DNA of 64,000 bases from Halobacteriovorax vibrionivorans (GCF_003346865.1 NZ_QDKL01000003.1:124001-188000); one strand, 5' to 3'; shown: positions 9,702-18,829, counted from the first letter of the stretch. The notes: generated by a model not told the origin, from the sequence alone. Numbers and translations are program-made.

Positions 9702-10283
9702 TTATGCGGCAAGTTCAAACTTCATTTTTTCTTTTGTGATTCTAGTTAGTTTTTCAAAGTCATACGTATAGCGTTCTCTTAAAAGCTTATTCTCTTTAAT
9801 TGTGTTTACTAGTGCCATTAAGTGATGACTTTTTCTGTAGTCAGTCTCTTCTTTGTTAGACTTTTCTTTATTACAAGTTGGGCAAAGCACTTGTAAGTTG
9901 TCGATCATAAACTCTAAGTGAGGATGAATCGACTTTGGTTTAATGTGGTCGATATGCATATTTTCGTGTTCAATACCGCACTTTAAGCATTTCTTTCCTT
10001 GAATGCGAAATACCTGTTTGCGTAGGTACTTCCAATTTTTTTCATTCCCAAACGCAACTTGGGACTTTCTAGTGTGAATAAACTTCGCAATTTCAATTTG
10101 CGTACGAAAATCAGCTTTTTCCATCTCAGGTATTGCGATTTTTGGCCTGATAACGAAAACAAATAGCGATAACATCAACGAGAGAGAGCCTATGTACCAT
10201 ACTAGTGTCATGGCCAGTTCACGATAGAAGTTAAATGATAATCCATTCATCGCGATTGCATTCATTGCGTTTACCTCCGTCAA
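9702..10283 (-). CDS. Membrane-anchored HNH endonuclease
   Basis: This 193-aa protein has one clear transmembrane helix at ~22-45 (LAMTLVWYIGSLSLMLSLFV) and then an HNH nuclease domain at ~95-165: CLKC, HIDHIKPKS, the Asn/Leu of DNLQVLCPTC and NKEKSN. The two CxxC pairs would bind a structural zinc and the HID-H-N residues the catalytic metal. A membrane anchor on an HNH protein is unusual and hints at action on DNA near the envelope, such as defence or degradation of incoming or prey DNA; this is inference. A GGAGG site precedes the ATG, with a CA-rich leader further upstream. Confidence 0.8.
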   Translation of the reverse strand: MTEVNAMNAIAMNGLSFNFYRELAMTLVWYIGSLSLMLSLFVFVIRPKIAIPEMEKADFRTQIEIAKFIHTRKSQVAFGNEKNWKYLRKQVFRIQGKKCLKCGIEHENMHIDHIKPKSIHPHLEFMIDNLQVLCPTCNKEKSNKEETDYRKSHHLMALVNTIKENKLLRERYTYDFEKLTRITKEKMKFELAA

Positions 10284-10294
10284 AATGTCTTTTT

Positions 10295-10332
10295 ACTCTG
10301 TGTGTTTTTTTGTGTGTATGTGTGTTGTGTGC
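10295..10332. repeat. GT/CA-rich low-complexity tract
   Basis: A short tract made almost only of G and T on the plus strand, with repeated TGTG steps, forms the leader region of the HNH gene on the minus strand. It may be a slippery phase-variation tract, but the units are imperfect. Confidence 0.5.
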
Positions 10333-10384
10333 CTATTAGGACTTCTTCGACCTCCTCACATAGATAAGTTGCAAAGGATGTGCC

Positions 10385-10424
10385 AAAAAAGATAACAATT
10401 TTAGATGGTTATCATCTAAAAATT
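10385..10424 (-). terminator. Terminator-like hairpin after the FabK-like gene
   Basis: AATTTTAGATG (10397-10407) pairs with CATCTAAAAATT (10413-10424), loop of 5. On the minus strand a T6 run follows after six bases. It lies ~60 bp past the FabK-like stop. Confidence 0.55.
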
Positions 10425-10486
10425 ATGATTTATGGAGATAAAAAGTAACTGTTCATTTTAGTCAGGATCAGAGCGGCGCCACAAAA

Positions 10487-11419
10487 TTAGAATATTGTGC
10501 TGAAATCTTTCATGAGCTCACTCACGCTTGGTAGATCGTTTATTGCACCTGAGGCTTGGCCTACTTCTAATTCACCTTCGTCTGTATCACCATCAAGCAT
10601 ACCAAGTTTTGCGCGTCCTTTTCCAAGGTGTTCAATGAGTTTTTCAACTGGTGCGCATTCAAGTTCTAATTTAAGAGATTCGGTTGCAAATTTATTTTTT
10701 AGAAGCCTTACTGGTACATGGGGTTTCATTTGAAGACGAGTATCTCCTGGGCCTGCTGCAATGATTTTATCTTTGTAATTTTGATGGGCACTACTTTCTT
10801 TGGTCATAAGAAAACGTGTACCAAGTTGTACGCCACTTGCTCCAAGACAAAGGGCGGCCTTTATTGTTCTCTTATCAAAAATACCACCAGCTGCAATAAC
10901 TGGGATTTTAACTGTGTCACATACTTGTGGAATAAGACACATAGTTGTGATTTCATCACGCCCATTGTGGCCTCCTGCCTCAAATCCTTCTGCAACAATG
11001 GCATCAACGCCAGCGTCTTCACATTTTTTGGCAAGTAGTGGGCTTGAGGTAACGTGAACGACAGTGCATCCTTGGTCTTTTAGAAATTTTGTATATTTCT
11101 TTGGAGAGCCAGCTGAAGTAAAAAAGATTTTTATCCCCGCATCAAGACACACTTGTATTTGTTCTTCGGCCAAACGATAGAGTAGTGGAACGTTTACACC
11201 GATATGTTTGCCATCTTCTAATAGGTCATGTGCTTTCTTTAAATGCTCTTTTAAAAGCTCTGGCTTCATTGAGCCTGCACCAATTAGACCTAGCCCTCCG
11301 GCATTGCTTACAGCGGCCGCTAATTTTGATCCAGAAACCCAAACCATTCCACCTTGAATAATAGGATAGTCGATATTAAATAATTCACAGATATCTTTTC
11401 CACAGTCTTTAAAATTCAT
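10487..11419 (-). CDS. NPD/FabK-type flavin oxidoreductase
   Basis: This 310-aa TIM-barrel flavoenzyme belongs to the nitronate monooxygenase / enoyl-ACP reductase II superfamily. It shows the N-terminal PIIQGGM, the phosphate-binding AGGI, the FabK-like EGFEAGGHNG and GTRFLMT with SSAHQNYK. These fit either FabK (NADH/FMN-dependent reduction of enoyl-ACP in fatty-acid synthesis) or a 2-nitropropane dioxygenase-like enzyme; the EGxEAGGH motif favours the FabK side. Its ATG overlaps the mnmD stop by 1 nt, so the pair forms an operon. A hairpin terminator follows. Confidence 0.85.
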   Translation of the reverse strand: MNFKDCGKDICELFNIDYPIIQGGMVWVSGSKLAAAVSNAGGLGLIGAGSMKPELLKEHLKKAHDLLEDGKHIGVNVPLLYRLAEEQIQVCLDAGIKIFFTSAGSPKKYTKFLKDQGCTVVHVTSSPLLAKKCEDAGVDAIVAEGFEAGGHNGRDEITTMCLIPQVCDTVKIPVIAAGGIFDKRTIKAALCLGASGVQLGTRFLMTKESSAHQNYKDKIIAAGPGDTRLQMKPHVPVRLLKNKFATESLKLELECAPVEKLIEHLGKGRAKLGMLDGDTDEGELEVGQASGAINDLPSVSELMKDFSTIF

Positions 11420-12174
11420 TAAATATCCTTATCACTAAAAGCAGGGGTCTTTGACCTTATTAATTCTTTTTCTAATTTTTCATCTCGATAAGACTCAAGA
11501 GTATAGGCCCTTGTGGCATTTCTCTTATTTCCAAAGCCTTTCATATTCGTGACGATAAAGCCTGCCTCTAACATCGCCTTACGTATTTTAACTGAGGCCG
11601 AATATGTTGTCATAACAGAATCTTTATTACATAAGCTACGCAGATTCCTGAACCATTCTTTTGTCCACAAAGTTGGATTTTTAGTAGGTGAGAAAGCATC
11701 CTGAAAAATACAATCTATCTTAATATCTTCTAAGTCTAATTTCTTTATAGTTTCTCTAGCATCACCAAGTAGGACTTTTACTTGAAAATTCTCACTTAGA
11801 TTAAAGCTTATGAATTCTTTATTCTTTTCTAGATTGCTTATATGCTTACCAATTGAAGCTTGAGAAATTACCCAATTGGCCAATTCAGGATCAATTTCCG
11901 TTGTGATAAATTTAATCTTATTAGCTATTTCTTTAGTGCTCTCAAAAGTTGCTAGTATTCCAAGGCCTACTCCAAGTCCTATCTCTAAAATTGTAATGTT
12001 AGAAGCTTGGGCCCTCTCTAGCACACTACAGCCTTCAACGTAATTATAGAGTGTTTCTTCCAGAGCACCTGCTGTTGAGTGGCAATTTTCATCAAAATGG
12101 CCACTGTGTAATGTTATATAACCATCATCTGTTGTAACTGCTTGATATTCGCTAAATTTTGTTTTGAATTTCAT
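11419..12174 (-). CDS. mnmD: tRNA 5-methylaminomethyl-2-thiouridine methyltransferase, MnmD type
   Basis: This 251-aa SAM-dependent methyltransferase corresponds to the methyltransferase half of MnmC, which finishes the mnm5s2U base at the tRNA wobble position. Visible family signatures are TLHSGHFDENCHS and GALEETLYNYV near the start, the SAM loop ILEIGLGVGLG (~65), the acidic TTEID and the signature FQDAFSPTKNPTLWT (~165). The FAD oxidase half of MnmC is absent, as in stand-alone MnmD proteins. It is the first gene of a two-gene unit with the FabK-like gene. Confidence 0.85.
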   Translation of the reverse strand: MKFKTKFSEYQAVTTDDGYITLHSGHFDENCHSTAGALEETLYNYVEGCSVLERAQASNITILEIGLGVGLGILATFESTKEIANKIKFITTEIDPELANWVISQASIGKHISNLEKNKEFISFNLSENFQVKVLLGDARETIKKLDLEDIKIDCIFQDAFSPTKNPTLWTKEWFRNLRSLCNKDSVMTTYSASVKIRKAMLEAGFIVTNMKGFGNKRNATRAYTLESYRDEKLEKELIRSKTPAFSDKDI

Positions 12175-12250
12175 AGGTAAAACTTAACATTTCAGTGATT
12201 CAAGGTCTATTCCCATTAAGTTTTCTTAATTTTCGACGATAAGATATCTG

Positions 12251-12946
12251 ATGAAAAGTATCGGCTTTAAGCTTCCAACATTCATTATTTCTCTCATTTT
12301 ACTCTTAAGCTCATGTGGAGAATATGGTGGCGGAGTTGCGTCTTTGGCCAATCGAAATGTCGGTGATAATGTTGAGGTGCAATCATCTCTAGATGAACTT
12401 GGTGCTAGTAATATTCGCTCAATTTGTTCACGTCTTAGGGCCATGAGAATGGATCTCCAAACGATTACTGATATTGAAAGTGTAGTCTTCAATGTTAAGT
12501 TTGGCTCTTGTATGAGTGGTGATAGTGTTCGTGATGTTGTTGCTGAATTAAATGCAAATTATAATGGAACAGCAACTCTATCTGTAAAGACTAATCAATT
12601 TGATGTTCCAGGTACTCTTTTAGAATCACAGGTTCAAACAGATTTAAATGGTGTGGTGGCAGATTTTTGTAGCGCCTTTGCAAGTAATAGTGATGTTAAT
12701 GCTGTTTATCAAAACTATGCAAATCAGGGAATTGTATATTCCTTCCCAAACACAAATACTTTCATTAGAAGTGTTGTCATTGATAATTCTCAGAATAAAG
12801 TATTAGTTGAGAAGCAAACTTATATTATCGAAGAAAATTCTATTGCTGATAAGAATGTTTTAGTTGAAAGAATCGAATACCAGTCTCAATGTGCTAATAA
12901 GAATGCAAAGGTCGATATCCAAAAACTAAATGAATACCGACCTTAG
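12251..12946 (+). CDS. Lipoprotein of unknown function
   Basis: This 231-aa protein has a lipoprotein signal peptide ending in LLLSSC (lipidated Cys ~22), followed by a Gly-rich linker. It contains further cysteines at about residues 58, 88, 138 and 218 that may form disulfides in the periplasm. It is transcribed divergently from mnmD and converges on the acyl-CoA dehydrogenase gene, with 11 bp between their ends. No family was recognised. Confidence 0.75.
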   Translation: MKSIGFKLPTFIISLILLLSSCGEYGGGVASLANRNVGDNVEVQSSLDELGASNIRSICSRLRAMRMDLQTITDIESVVFNVKFGSCMSGDSVRDVVAELNANYNGTATLSVKTNQFDVPGTLLESQVQTDLNGVVADFCSAFASNSDVNAVYQNYANQGIVYSFPNTNTFIRSVVIDNSQNKVLVEKQTYIIEENSIADKNVLVERIEYQSQCANKNAKVDIQKLNEYRP

Positions 12947-12957
12947 AATATTTCTTC

Positions 12958-14718
12958 TTATCTAATTTCCCAATCTTTATAAATTCCAGTAAGCCTAGGT
13001 GTAACAAGTGTATGATAGCGCTTAAATAAGTCATAGCGCTCCTTATCCATTGAAGAATGGTTTGCTAACACTCTTAAAGTTTCAAGATATGAAAGTCCCT
13101 GACAAATTGTTTCAGCATGAAGCATGAGTTTGTCGACATTATCTTCATTCATCCATGCTTTAGGATTAGTTAAGTCTGATAGCTTTTCTGGTTTAAGGCA
13201 TTTCATAATCAACTTAATAAGATTCTTCTTAAAAGTATATTGACTACCTGAAAGCTCACGTTGGCCTAAGTTATCACTTGCTACCCATGCAAATGCAGGG
13301 TGCTTGATAAAGAGATTTGAGAAGTATTTTTGCGGATTTTTTGCAACATACTTAATCATATCCTTAAGGGCCATAAGGGCCTGAATTTGACTTGTTCCTT
13401 CATAAAGTAGTGGCCCAAATGAGTCTCTGTGATAACGGCTTACTGGATACTCTTCCATGAAGCCATAACCACCTAGAACTTGAATGGCCTTTGTAGAAAG
13501 CTGTGTATAAGCTTCACATGCATAGTATTTAACAAGTGGAGTTCTCTTTCTTGTCCAAATTGAAGCATTCTTAAAGATGGCCTCTTCTTCTTTTGTTAGT
13601 TCTCCAACTTCATTCTTTTTAAGATCAAGTTTTTGGAAGATATCATATGAAGAAATTGTATCAACTAAAAGAGCTCTAAGAGCATCTCTTTCTGTTTCAA
13701 AATCTTCTAAATTTCTTTTCATAAGTGGTAATTCAGATATCGGTTTATCAAATTGAACGCGCTCTTGAGCATAGTTCTTTGCATAACCGATACATCCTTC
13801 AATTCCACCTAGGGCCTGCATTCCTACAGCAATACGCGCCTCATTCATAAGGTGAAGCATATATCTGAAACCTTTTCCTTCTTCTCCAATAAGACGTGCA
13901 ACAGAGTTTTCATATACGATTTCGCATGTGAAAGATCCGTGCATTCCCATCTTGTGTTCGTTCTTAGCAACCGTATAATTAAGGCCTTCTACAGTTGGAT
14001 CATCTTGTTCACAGATAAACATTGAAATACCCTCAAGTCCTTCTGGTGCACCTTTAATACGTGCTAGAACAAAACCAATTCCACCACCACCATTAGTGAT
14101 GAATATTTTTGAGCCATTTAATTTATATGTGCCATCACCAACTGGTGTTGCGCTTGTTTTAATCATTCCAAGATCAGAACCACAACCTGGCTCTGTTAAG
14201 TTCATTGATCCCGATAATTCACCTGCAACAATCTTAGGTATAAGTCTTTCGGCCGTTTCATGATCACAGAAGCGGTGAACCATATCTGCGATAGAAGTAA
14301 AGAATGCAAGTTGCGTACATTGTGAATTACATGCACGTGATAATTGCTCTAAGAGAATCATTAGGGCAACAGCTGGTAGACCCATACCACCAAATTCTGT
14401 CGGAACACATAGGCCAAAAGCACCAAGTTCAGTTGCTTCTCGATAGAACTCACTTAATTCTTTTCCTGGAATAGTGCGACCATCCTTAACAACACCAGCG
14501 CCATTGACGTCAATGGCCTCTGCGCGATTGTAAACAGCATCAGCTGCCCAGCTTCCAGTTTGTGTCATAAGTTCTTCAATAAAACTTATCACTTCTTCTT
14601 GATTGTTAAATCCATCTGCAGTTGGGAACTCTTTATAATAAAGAGGGATTATGGCCTTCCAGTCCACTGCGTTCTTTAACATCCATTGCCATTCTTTTTC
14701 ATCGCTAAAATAATTCAT
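12958..14718 (-). CDS. Acyl-CoA dehydrogenase
   Basis: This 586-aa FAD enzyme carries out the first step of beta-oxidation (acyl-CoA to enoyl-CoA). It has the usual N-terminal helical domain, the middle beta domain with MNLTEPGCGSDLG and FITNGGGG, and the C-terminal helical domain with RIAVGMQALGG, QVLGGYGFMEEYPV and LLYEGTSQIQAL, whose Glu is the expected catalytic base. A further ~110-residue helical extension makes it longer than short-chain enzymes, as in the AidB/FadE-like long members. Substrate chain length cannot be read from the sequence. It appears to be a single-gene unit. Confidence 0.93.
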   Translation of the reverse strand: MNYFSDEKEWQWMLKNAVDWKAIIPLYYKEFPTADGFNNQEEVISFIEELMTQTGSWAADAVYNRAEAIDVNGAGVVKDGRTIPGKELSEFYREATELGAFGLCVPTEFGGMGLPAVALMILLEQLSRACNSQCTQLAFFTSIADMVHRFCDHETAERLIPKIVAGELSGSMNLTEPGCGSDLGMIKTSATPVGDGTYKLNGSKIFITNGGGGIGFVLARIKGAPEGLEGISMFICEQDDPTVEGLNYTVAKNEHKMGMHGSFTCEIVYENSVARLIGEEGKGFRYMLHLMNEARIAVGMQALGGIEGCIGYAKNYAQERVQFDKPISELPLMKRNLEDFETERDALRALLVDTISSYDIFQKLDLKKNEVGELTKEEEAIFKNASIWTRKRTPLVKYYACEAYTQLSTKAIQVLGGYGFMEEYPVSRYHRDSFGPLLYEGTSQIQALMALKDMIKYVAKNPQKYFSNLFIKHPAFAWVASDNLGQRELSGSQYTFKKNLIKLIMKCLKPEKLSDLTNPKAWMNEDNVDKLMLHAETICQGLSYLETLRVLANHSSMDKERYDLFKRYHTLVTPRLTGIYKDWEIR

Positions 14719-14806
14719 TAAAGATTGATCCTTTTATAATTTAACTATTAACTAATATTAAGACATTTTTCGAGTAAATGTGTCAATTCTATGATAGTTA
14801 AACAGC

Positions 14807-15415
14807 ATGTCAAAACCACGCCGAAATACACGTGAATCACGTTGCCCAACTTGTCGCATCAATACGCATTGGTGCTTTTGTGAGCATTTGAGTAGTTTTC
14901 ACAATAACACTGAAGTCATTATCCCAATGCATTATACAGAGCGATGGCTAACGAGTAATACTGCATATTTTGCAACCCTTGTACTTAATAAATGTAAAAT
15001 TATGGAAAGGGGAAATATGTATGACCCCTTTGATCCAAACGCCTTTGATTTCGAAGAAAATAATTATATCTACTTATTTCCGACACAAGACTCACTGCCT
15101 TTAAATGAGTTTGTGGCCGATCATCGAAAGACTTGTTTGGTTGTTCCGGACGGATCTTGGTCAAAAGCAAAGAAATTTCATAAAAGGGAAGATGTTCTAG
15201 CAAAAATGCCAAAATTTCATTTAATAGATGTTGGTGAGAGTATCTATGAATTAAGAAAGTCTCCAGGAGAGAACTTCTTATGTACTTATGAAGCAATTGC
15301 ACACGCATTAAGTGTCTTAGAGGGAAGTGAAGTAAAAGATCATATGATGAATATATTTAAGGTCTTTGTGGAAAGAGTAAAAAAAAGCCGGAAAGGTGAT
15401 TTCCGGCTCGATTGA
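14807..15415 (+). CDS. tapT: DTW-domain tRNA-uridine aminocarboxypropyltransferase
   Basis: This 202-aa DTW-domain protein resembles TapT, which adds an acp group from SAM to uridine 47 of tRNA. The N-terminus has a zinc-like cysteine set, CPTC then CFCEH. The domain signature appears as VVPDGSWSKAKK, with Ser in place of the usual Thr of the D-x-T-W motif. A conserved LRKSP stretch and a C-terminal Glu-containing helix follow. Its last ~35 bp contain the terminator of the converging dps gene. Confidence 0.8.
   Translation: MSKPRRNTRESRCPTCRINTHWCFCEHLSSFHNNTEVIIPMHYTERWLTSNTAYFATLVLNKCKIMERGNMYDPFDPNAFDFEENNYIYLFPTQDSLPLNEFVADHRKTCLVVPDGSWSKAKKFHKREDVLAKMPKFHLIDVGESIYELRKSPGENFLCTYEAIAHALSVLEGSEVKDHMMNIFKVFVERVKKSRKGDFRLD
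15379..15407 (-). terminator. Terminator of dps, inside the 3' end of tapT
   Basis: GCCGGAAA (15387-15394) pairs perfectly with TTTCCGGC (15400-15407), loop of 5. On the minus strand it is followed by eight T. It serves transcripts coming from dps and lies entirely within the coding end of the opposite gene. Confidence 0.85.
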
Positions 15416-15438
15416 AAAAATAGGATGTCGTAGTAATA

Positions 15439-15873
15439 CTATTCGAGCATTGCTTTAAGTTGCCAGTTTTGCTTTTCTAGCCAAGCAACTTTGTCATCAG
15501 CATATGCTACTGTTGAAGCATCTCCTGCTTCGTCAGCAGTTCTTGATAATTCTTTAAATGCATTTAGGAAGTAGTCATTATCTTTTAAAATAATTTCTAA
15601 TGACTCTTTACTAGTAAATGAAGACTCATTAGTTTCTTTAATACGACTAATCTCTAATGCATTGGCCATTGTTAGAACTGGTTTTTCACCAAGTTGTAAT
15701 TGTCTTTCTGCAAGGTCATCAAAGATAACGGCGAACTCATTATATAGAGTCTCTGTTAACTCGTGGATTGGAAGAAACATCATCCCCGTAACATTCCAGT
15801 GAATATTATGTAGCTTCATGAAATATACTTGGGCATCTGCTTGAATAAGTTTTAATTGATTAATTGTATTCAT
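15439..15873 (-). CDS. dps: Dps/ferritin-like DNA-protection protein
   Basis: This 144-aa four-helix protein belongs to the Dps family, 12-mers that oxidise and store iron using peroxide and protect DNA in starved cells. The start was placed at 15873, where AGGAG precedes the ATG by 7 nt, rather than at an earlier in-frame codon. Ferroxidase residues are visible as H-x-x-W in HNIHWNVTG (~20) and the acidic stretch FDDLAERQLQLG (~50). The N-terminus is short, with no lysine-rich DNA-binding tail. It ends in a strong terminator. Confidence 0.9.
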   Translation of the reverse strand: MNTINQLKLIQADAQVYFMKLHNIHWNVTGMMFLPIHELTETLYNEFAVIFDDLAERQLQLGEKPVLTMANALEISRIKETNESSFTSKESLEIILKDNDYFLNAFKELSRTADEAGDASTVAYADDKVAWLEKQNWQLKAMLE

Positions 15874-15980
15874 ACGTTCTCCTTTTTTGTTAACGTGATC
15901 AGTATAACAATAAGAATTATATGAATCCAATAAAGAATATATGTCATGTAATAGTCAAAATCTATTGAAATTTAGGTTTA

Positions 15981-16622
15981 TTAAACGTATGCATACACCG
16001 CGTAAAAGTGCGATGTAGTCCCTAGAAGAACACAAATATGCCATATTGCATGACCGAGATAAAGGCTTTCACGCAAGTAGAAGAGAACTCCACTCATGTA
16101 ACACGCTCCACCAATAACGATCCATTTTAAGCAGTCAAAACTTAAGTTTGATTGAAGTTCATTTCGAATAACAAGAACCATCCAGCCCATAGCAAGACAA
16201 AGAACAATTGTTAAAACTTCAGATTTGTTAAATGCAAATAATTTAATGAGAATCCCGATAAAGGCCAAGGCCCAAATATTGATCATCATCCACATTCCGG
16301 TTTCACCGCGAATGGCCAGCATTAGAAATGGAGTATACGAGCCAGCAATTAGTAAATAGATACCAATATGATCCATGCGACGAAATATCTCTTTAAGTCT
16401 ACGACTTCTTTTGCTGTCAAGGCCATGATAGAGAGTCGACATACTATAAAGAAAAGTGATGGAGAGTCCAAATACGCTATAGGCAAAAGTATGTAGACCT
16501 GTTTGGGCCTTCATGATCATCATGACAGTACCAACGACACCAAGGATTATACCAAGGCAATGGGTTGAAGAATTAATAATTTCTTCAAATTTTGAATAGA
16601 GTTCTCCGTCTCTCTCGTGCAT
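15981..16622 (-). CDS. trhA: Haemolysin III / PAQR-like membrane protein
   Basis: This 213-aa, seven-helix membrane protein shows the PAQR metal-site motifs: the Ser/His of SSTHCLG at the start, YHGLD after helix 2, HIGIYLLIAGSYTPF in the middle and the two histidines of HAIWHICVLLG near the end. Bacterial members (YqfA/TrhA, haemolysin III) sit in the inner membrane and affect membrane energetics or fluidity. The haemolysin name is historical. It is a single gene with no clear operon partner. Confidence 0.88.
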   Translation of the reverse strand: MHERDGELYSKFEEIINSSTHCLGIILGVVGTVMMIMKAQTGLHTFAYSVFGLSITFLYSMSTLYHGLDSKRSRRLKEIFRRMDHIGIYLLIAGSYTPFLMLAIRGETGMWMMINIWALAFIGILIKLFAFNKSEVLTIVLCLAMGWMVLVIRNELQSNLSFDCLKWIVIGGACYMSGVLFYLRESLYLGHAIWHICVLLGTTSHFYAVYAYV

Positions 16623-16699
16623 ATTAAAATTATAGCAGAAGTTAAGAAATTCTATAGGTAGGTTATTTATTCACTTAACATTTTCTTAAGTAAAAGTGT

Positions 16700-17524
16700 C
16701 TAAGTGTCTGTATTTGCAAACCAGCATGGAAGCCTCTTAGAAAGGGCATTTTCGCCAATTTTTCCACTTTCATAAGGCATTAAGGCACTATTAACGATAA
16801 TATCCATACGACATTGCATACTAGGATAACTATCTTTTGTCTCTTTCACCACGAGGTTATCAGGTGTATGAAATTGTGGAAGTACATCGTTATTTACATA
16901 ATTGATGGCCAAGGTGAAATCACGAGCAACTTGCATTGTCTCAAAACAAAGTCTTTTATTTAATTTATCTTCTAGAAACTTTTCTTCACAAAGAGATGCG
17001 GCATATGGATCAAGCTCTAGAGGTGCATCGAAGTATTTAGGATACTTGGTAACAAATTTCTTATAACAACTATTGGCCGCAAAGAAGTCTGATTGGCCTT
17101 CCGTGCTCATATGTTGCATTCCCTTAATTTTAATGCGGGGATATTCTCCTAATAAATGCCCAACCTCATGACATGCTGTAAAGACAAAGGCCCTTTTGGT
17201 CATATCAGGCAGTCTTGCAAAGCCACCCCAGAAATTTACTTGATAAGTGTTATTCTTTTCTTCGTATTTGGCCCACGCACTAAAATAAGGAGTCTCCCAA
17301 TCCAATGTTGCAATAACCATCGTTCGCCCTTGGCGACGAGCTTCTGTTTGATATAGCTGAGTGACTGTACTTGCAATGAAGTAAAAGTCTTGTTGCTTTA
17401 TCTCCGAGCCCAAATCCTCATGAGCTAGTATCTGATATTCATGAGAATTTCGTTCTTTGCTCTTTATTGAGGCATCAGAGAACGAGGAAACCAGAAGAAT
17501 TGATAAGAGAATGATAAACTTCAT
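16700..17524 (-). CDS. Exported HExxH zinc-peptidase-like protein
   Basis: This 274-aa protein has a signal peptide (cut near FSDAS, ~19) and a zinc-protease motif HEVGHLLG at ~123, with a possible third ligand in STEGQSDFFAANSCYKK (E or D ~150). It has several cysteines at the C-terminus. This suggests a secreted or periplasmic metallopeptidase of unknown family. In a predatory bacterium it could act on prey envelope proteins, but nothing in the sequence shows that. The start lies ~75 bp from the divergent GreA-like gene. Confidence 0.65.
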   Translation of the reverse strand: MKFIILLSILLVSSFSDASIKSKERNSHEYQILAHEDLGSEIKQQDFYFIASTVTQLYQTEARRQGRTMVIATLDWETPYFSAWAKYEEKNNTYQVNFWGGFARLPDMTKRAFVFTACHEVGHLLGEYPRIKIKGMQHMSTEGQSDFFAANSCYKKFVTKYPKYFDAPLELDPYAASLCEEKFLEDKLNKRLCFETMQVARDFTLAINYVNNDVLPQFHTPDNLVVKETKDSYPSMQCRMDIIVNSALMPYESGKIGENALSKRLPCWFANTDT

Positions 17525-17608
17525 ACCTGCCTTATACTTTCAATCTTTACCAAGGCATAAATAATTGAAAATAATACAGTCTTTTTAATATGATAAATAT
17601 TGGATAAT

Positions 17609-18094
17609 ATGTTGGATATGAAAAAAGAAACAGTAGCACAGGCCTTACTAGGTCATTTAAAGGATGAGTTTGAAAAGGCTCAAGAAGTTTATGAAAACTC
17701 ACGTGGAGCTTCGCAAGAAGCTGATATGGCCCAAGAAGGTAAGTATGATACTCGCGCCATTGAGGCCGGTTATTTAGCAGGAGCCTTAAAAAAGCGTGTC
17801 GATGAGCTTGAAATTGACGTTAAAATGATTGAGGAGCTAATAGAAGAGCTTCCTCAAGGTAAGAAGGTTCAGATAGGCTCTCTCGTTGAGTTAAAATTTA
17901 ATAATCAAACTCGTCATTATTTCATTACACCAACGGCAGGTGGAACCATGTTAAATGTTGACGGTAATGGACTTCTTGTTATCTCGGTTTTTTCTCCGAT
18001 TGGAAACGAAGTTCTTGATCTTGAAGCTGGCGATATTTTTGATGTTGAAACGGGTGATATTACCCGAGAATACGAAGTTATCTCTGTAAATTAA
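17609..18094 (+). CDS. GreA/GreB-like transcription factor
   Basis: This ~161-aa protein resembles the GreA/GreB elongation-factor family. It has an N-terminal coiled-coil hairpin (~1-75, with EGKYDTRAIEAGYLAGALKK near the hairpin) and a C-terminal FKBP-like domain (~85-160) with VQIGSLVELKF, ISVFSPIGNEVL and the GDIFDVETGD turn. Gre factors bind the RNA-polymerase secondary channel and stimulate transcript cleavage; distant homologues can act on stalled or stressed polymerase. ATG codons at 17609 and 17618 are both possible starts, and neither has a strong ribosome site. Confidence 0.75.
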   Translation: MLDMKKETVAQALLGHLKDEFEKAQEVYENSRGASQEADMAQEGKYDTRAIEAGYLAGALKKRVDELEIDVKMIEELIEELPQGKKVQIGSLVELKFNNQTRHYFITPTAGGTMLNVDGNGLLVISVFSPIGNEVLDLEAGDIFDVETGDITREYEVISVN

Positions 18095-18097
18095 TCT

Positions 18098-18829
18098 TTA
18101 ACTTGGCCATTCATAGCTAAACTTTTCGTTTTCTTGAGCGGCCAAGATCTCATATGCATCACTTGGGTTTAAGTCTCTTGGATTTAGCCAATCATCTATA
18201 TATTCATGATTTAGAAATATAGGACAACGATCGTGTCCCATTATTTCAACTTCATTTGGTGGATCTGTTGTAATTATAGCAAAGGACTTAAATTTAACGC
18301 TTCCATCTGTAGACTGCCATTCATCCCACAAGCATGGCGCCCACATGAATTCATTATTTGTAGGTTTAAACTTTATTAGTGTTTTCTTATTATCTTTTAA
18401 TACCCATTCATAGAATGCATCAAAACAAACAATGCCATGATTTCTCATAAATAGAGGTGACCATGTCTTTCTCTTTTCAAGTGAGTCGACTCTGGCGTTA
18501 AAGACATTAAATTTAGTTGGGATCTCTTCTGAAGAACCATTTGGCCTTATACGGTAGCGCATAGGAGAGATTAATCGCTTCTTTTCTTGTGCCGTTATAA
18601 CACTCGTAAAATAATTCGGGTAGATGCGACCAAGTTCATCTGGGCCCTTAAAGTAGCTTCCACTTGGTTTTCTTTTTAAGTTTAATTGTTTCTTAATTTC
18701 ATCTGCCCCAAGCTTTGATTCAAGCTCTTGCATGGCCTTAAATTGGTTGTAGGATAAGCGATCAAAATCCGCATTCATCGTCGATGAAACTCTTTTTAAG
18801 TCACTTGCCGCTTGGATAGAAAAACACAT
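18098..18829 (-). CDS. SRAP (YedK/HMCES-type) abasic-site protein
   Basis: This 243-aa protein starts M-C, giving the Cys2 that links covalently to abasic sites in single-stranded DNA. Other family residues are NARVDSLEKRKTW (the Asn/Arg site, ~110), FYEW (~137) and GHDRCP with its catalytic His (~200). SRAP proteins shield abasic sites during replication and are often linked to the SOS response. No LexA box was noticed in the short upstream region. It converges on the GreA-like gene, with 3 bp between the stops. Confidence 0.92.
   Translation of the reverse strand: MCFSIQAASDLKRVSSTMNADFDRLSYNQFKAMQELESKLGADEIKKQLNLKRKPSGSYFKGPDELGRIYPNYFTSVITAQEKKRLISPMRYRIRPNGSSEEIPTKFNVFNARVDSLEKRKTWSPLFMRNHGIVCFDAFYEWVLKDNKKTLIKFKPTNNEFMWAPCLWDEWQSTDGSVKFKSFAIITTDPPNEVEIMGHDRCPIFLNHEYIDDWLNPRDLNPSDAYEILAAQENEKFSYEWPS

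Noticed and set aside
10497..11057. Plus-strand ORFs opposite the FabK-like gene
   Set aside because: They are shadows of a clearly coding minus-strand gene and have no ribosome sites or domain content.
15874..15930. N-terminal extension of Dps
   Set aside because: The upstream start lacks a ribosome site; the inner ATG has AGGAG at the right distance and fits Dps length.
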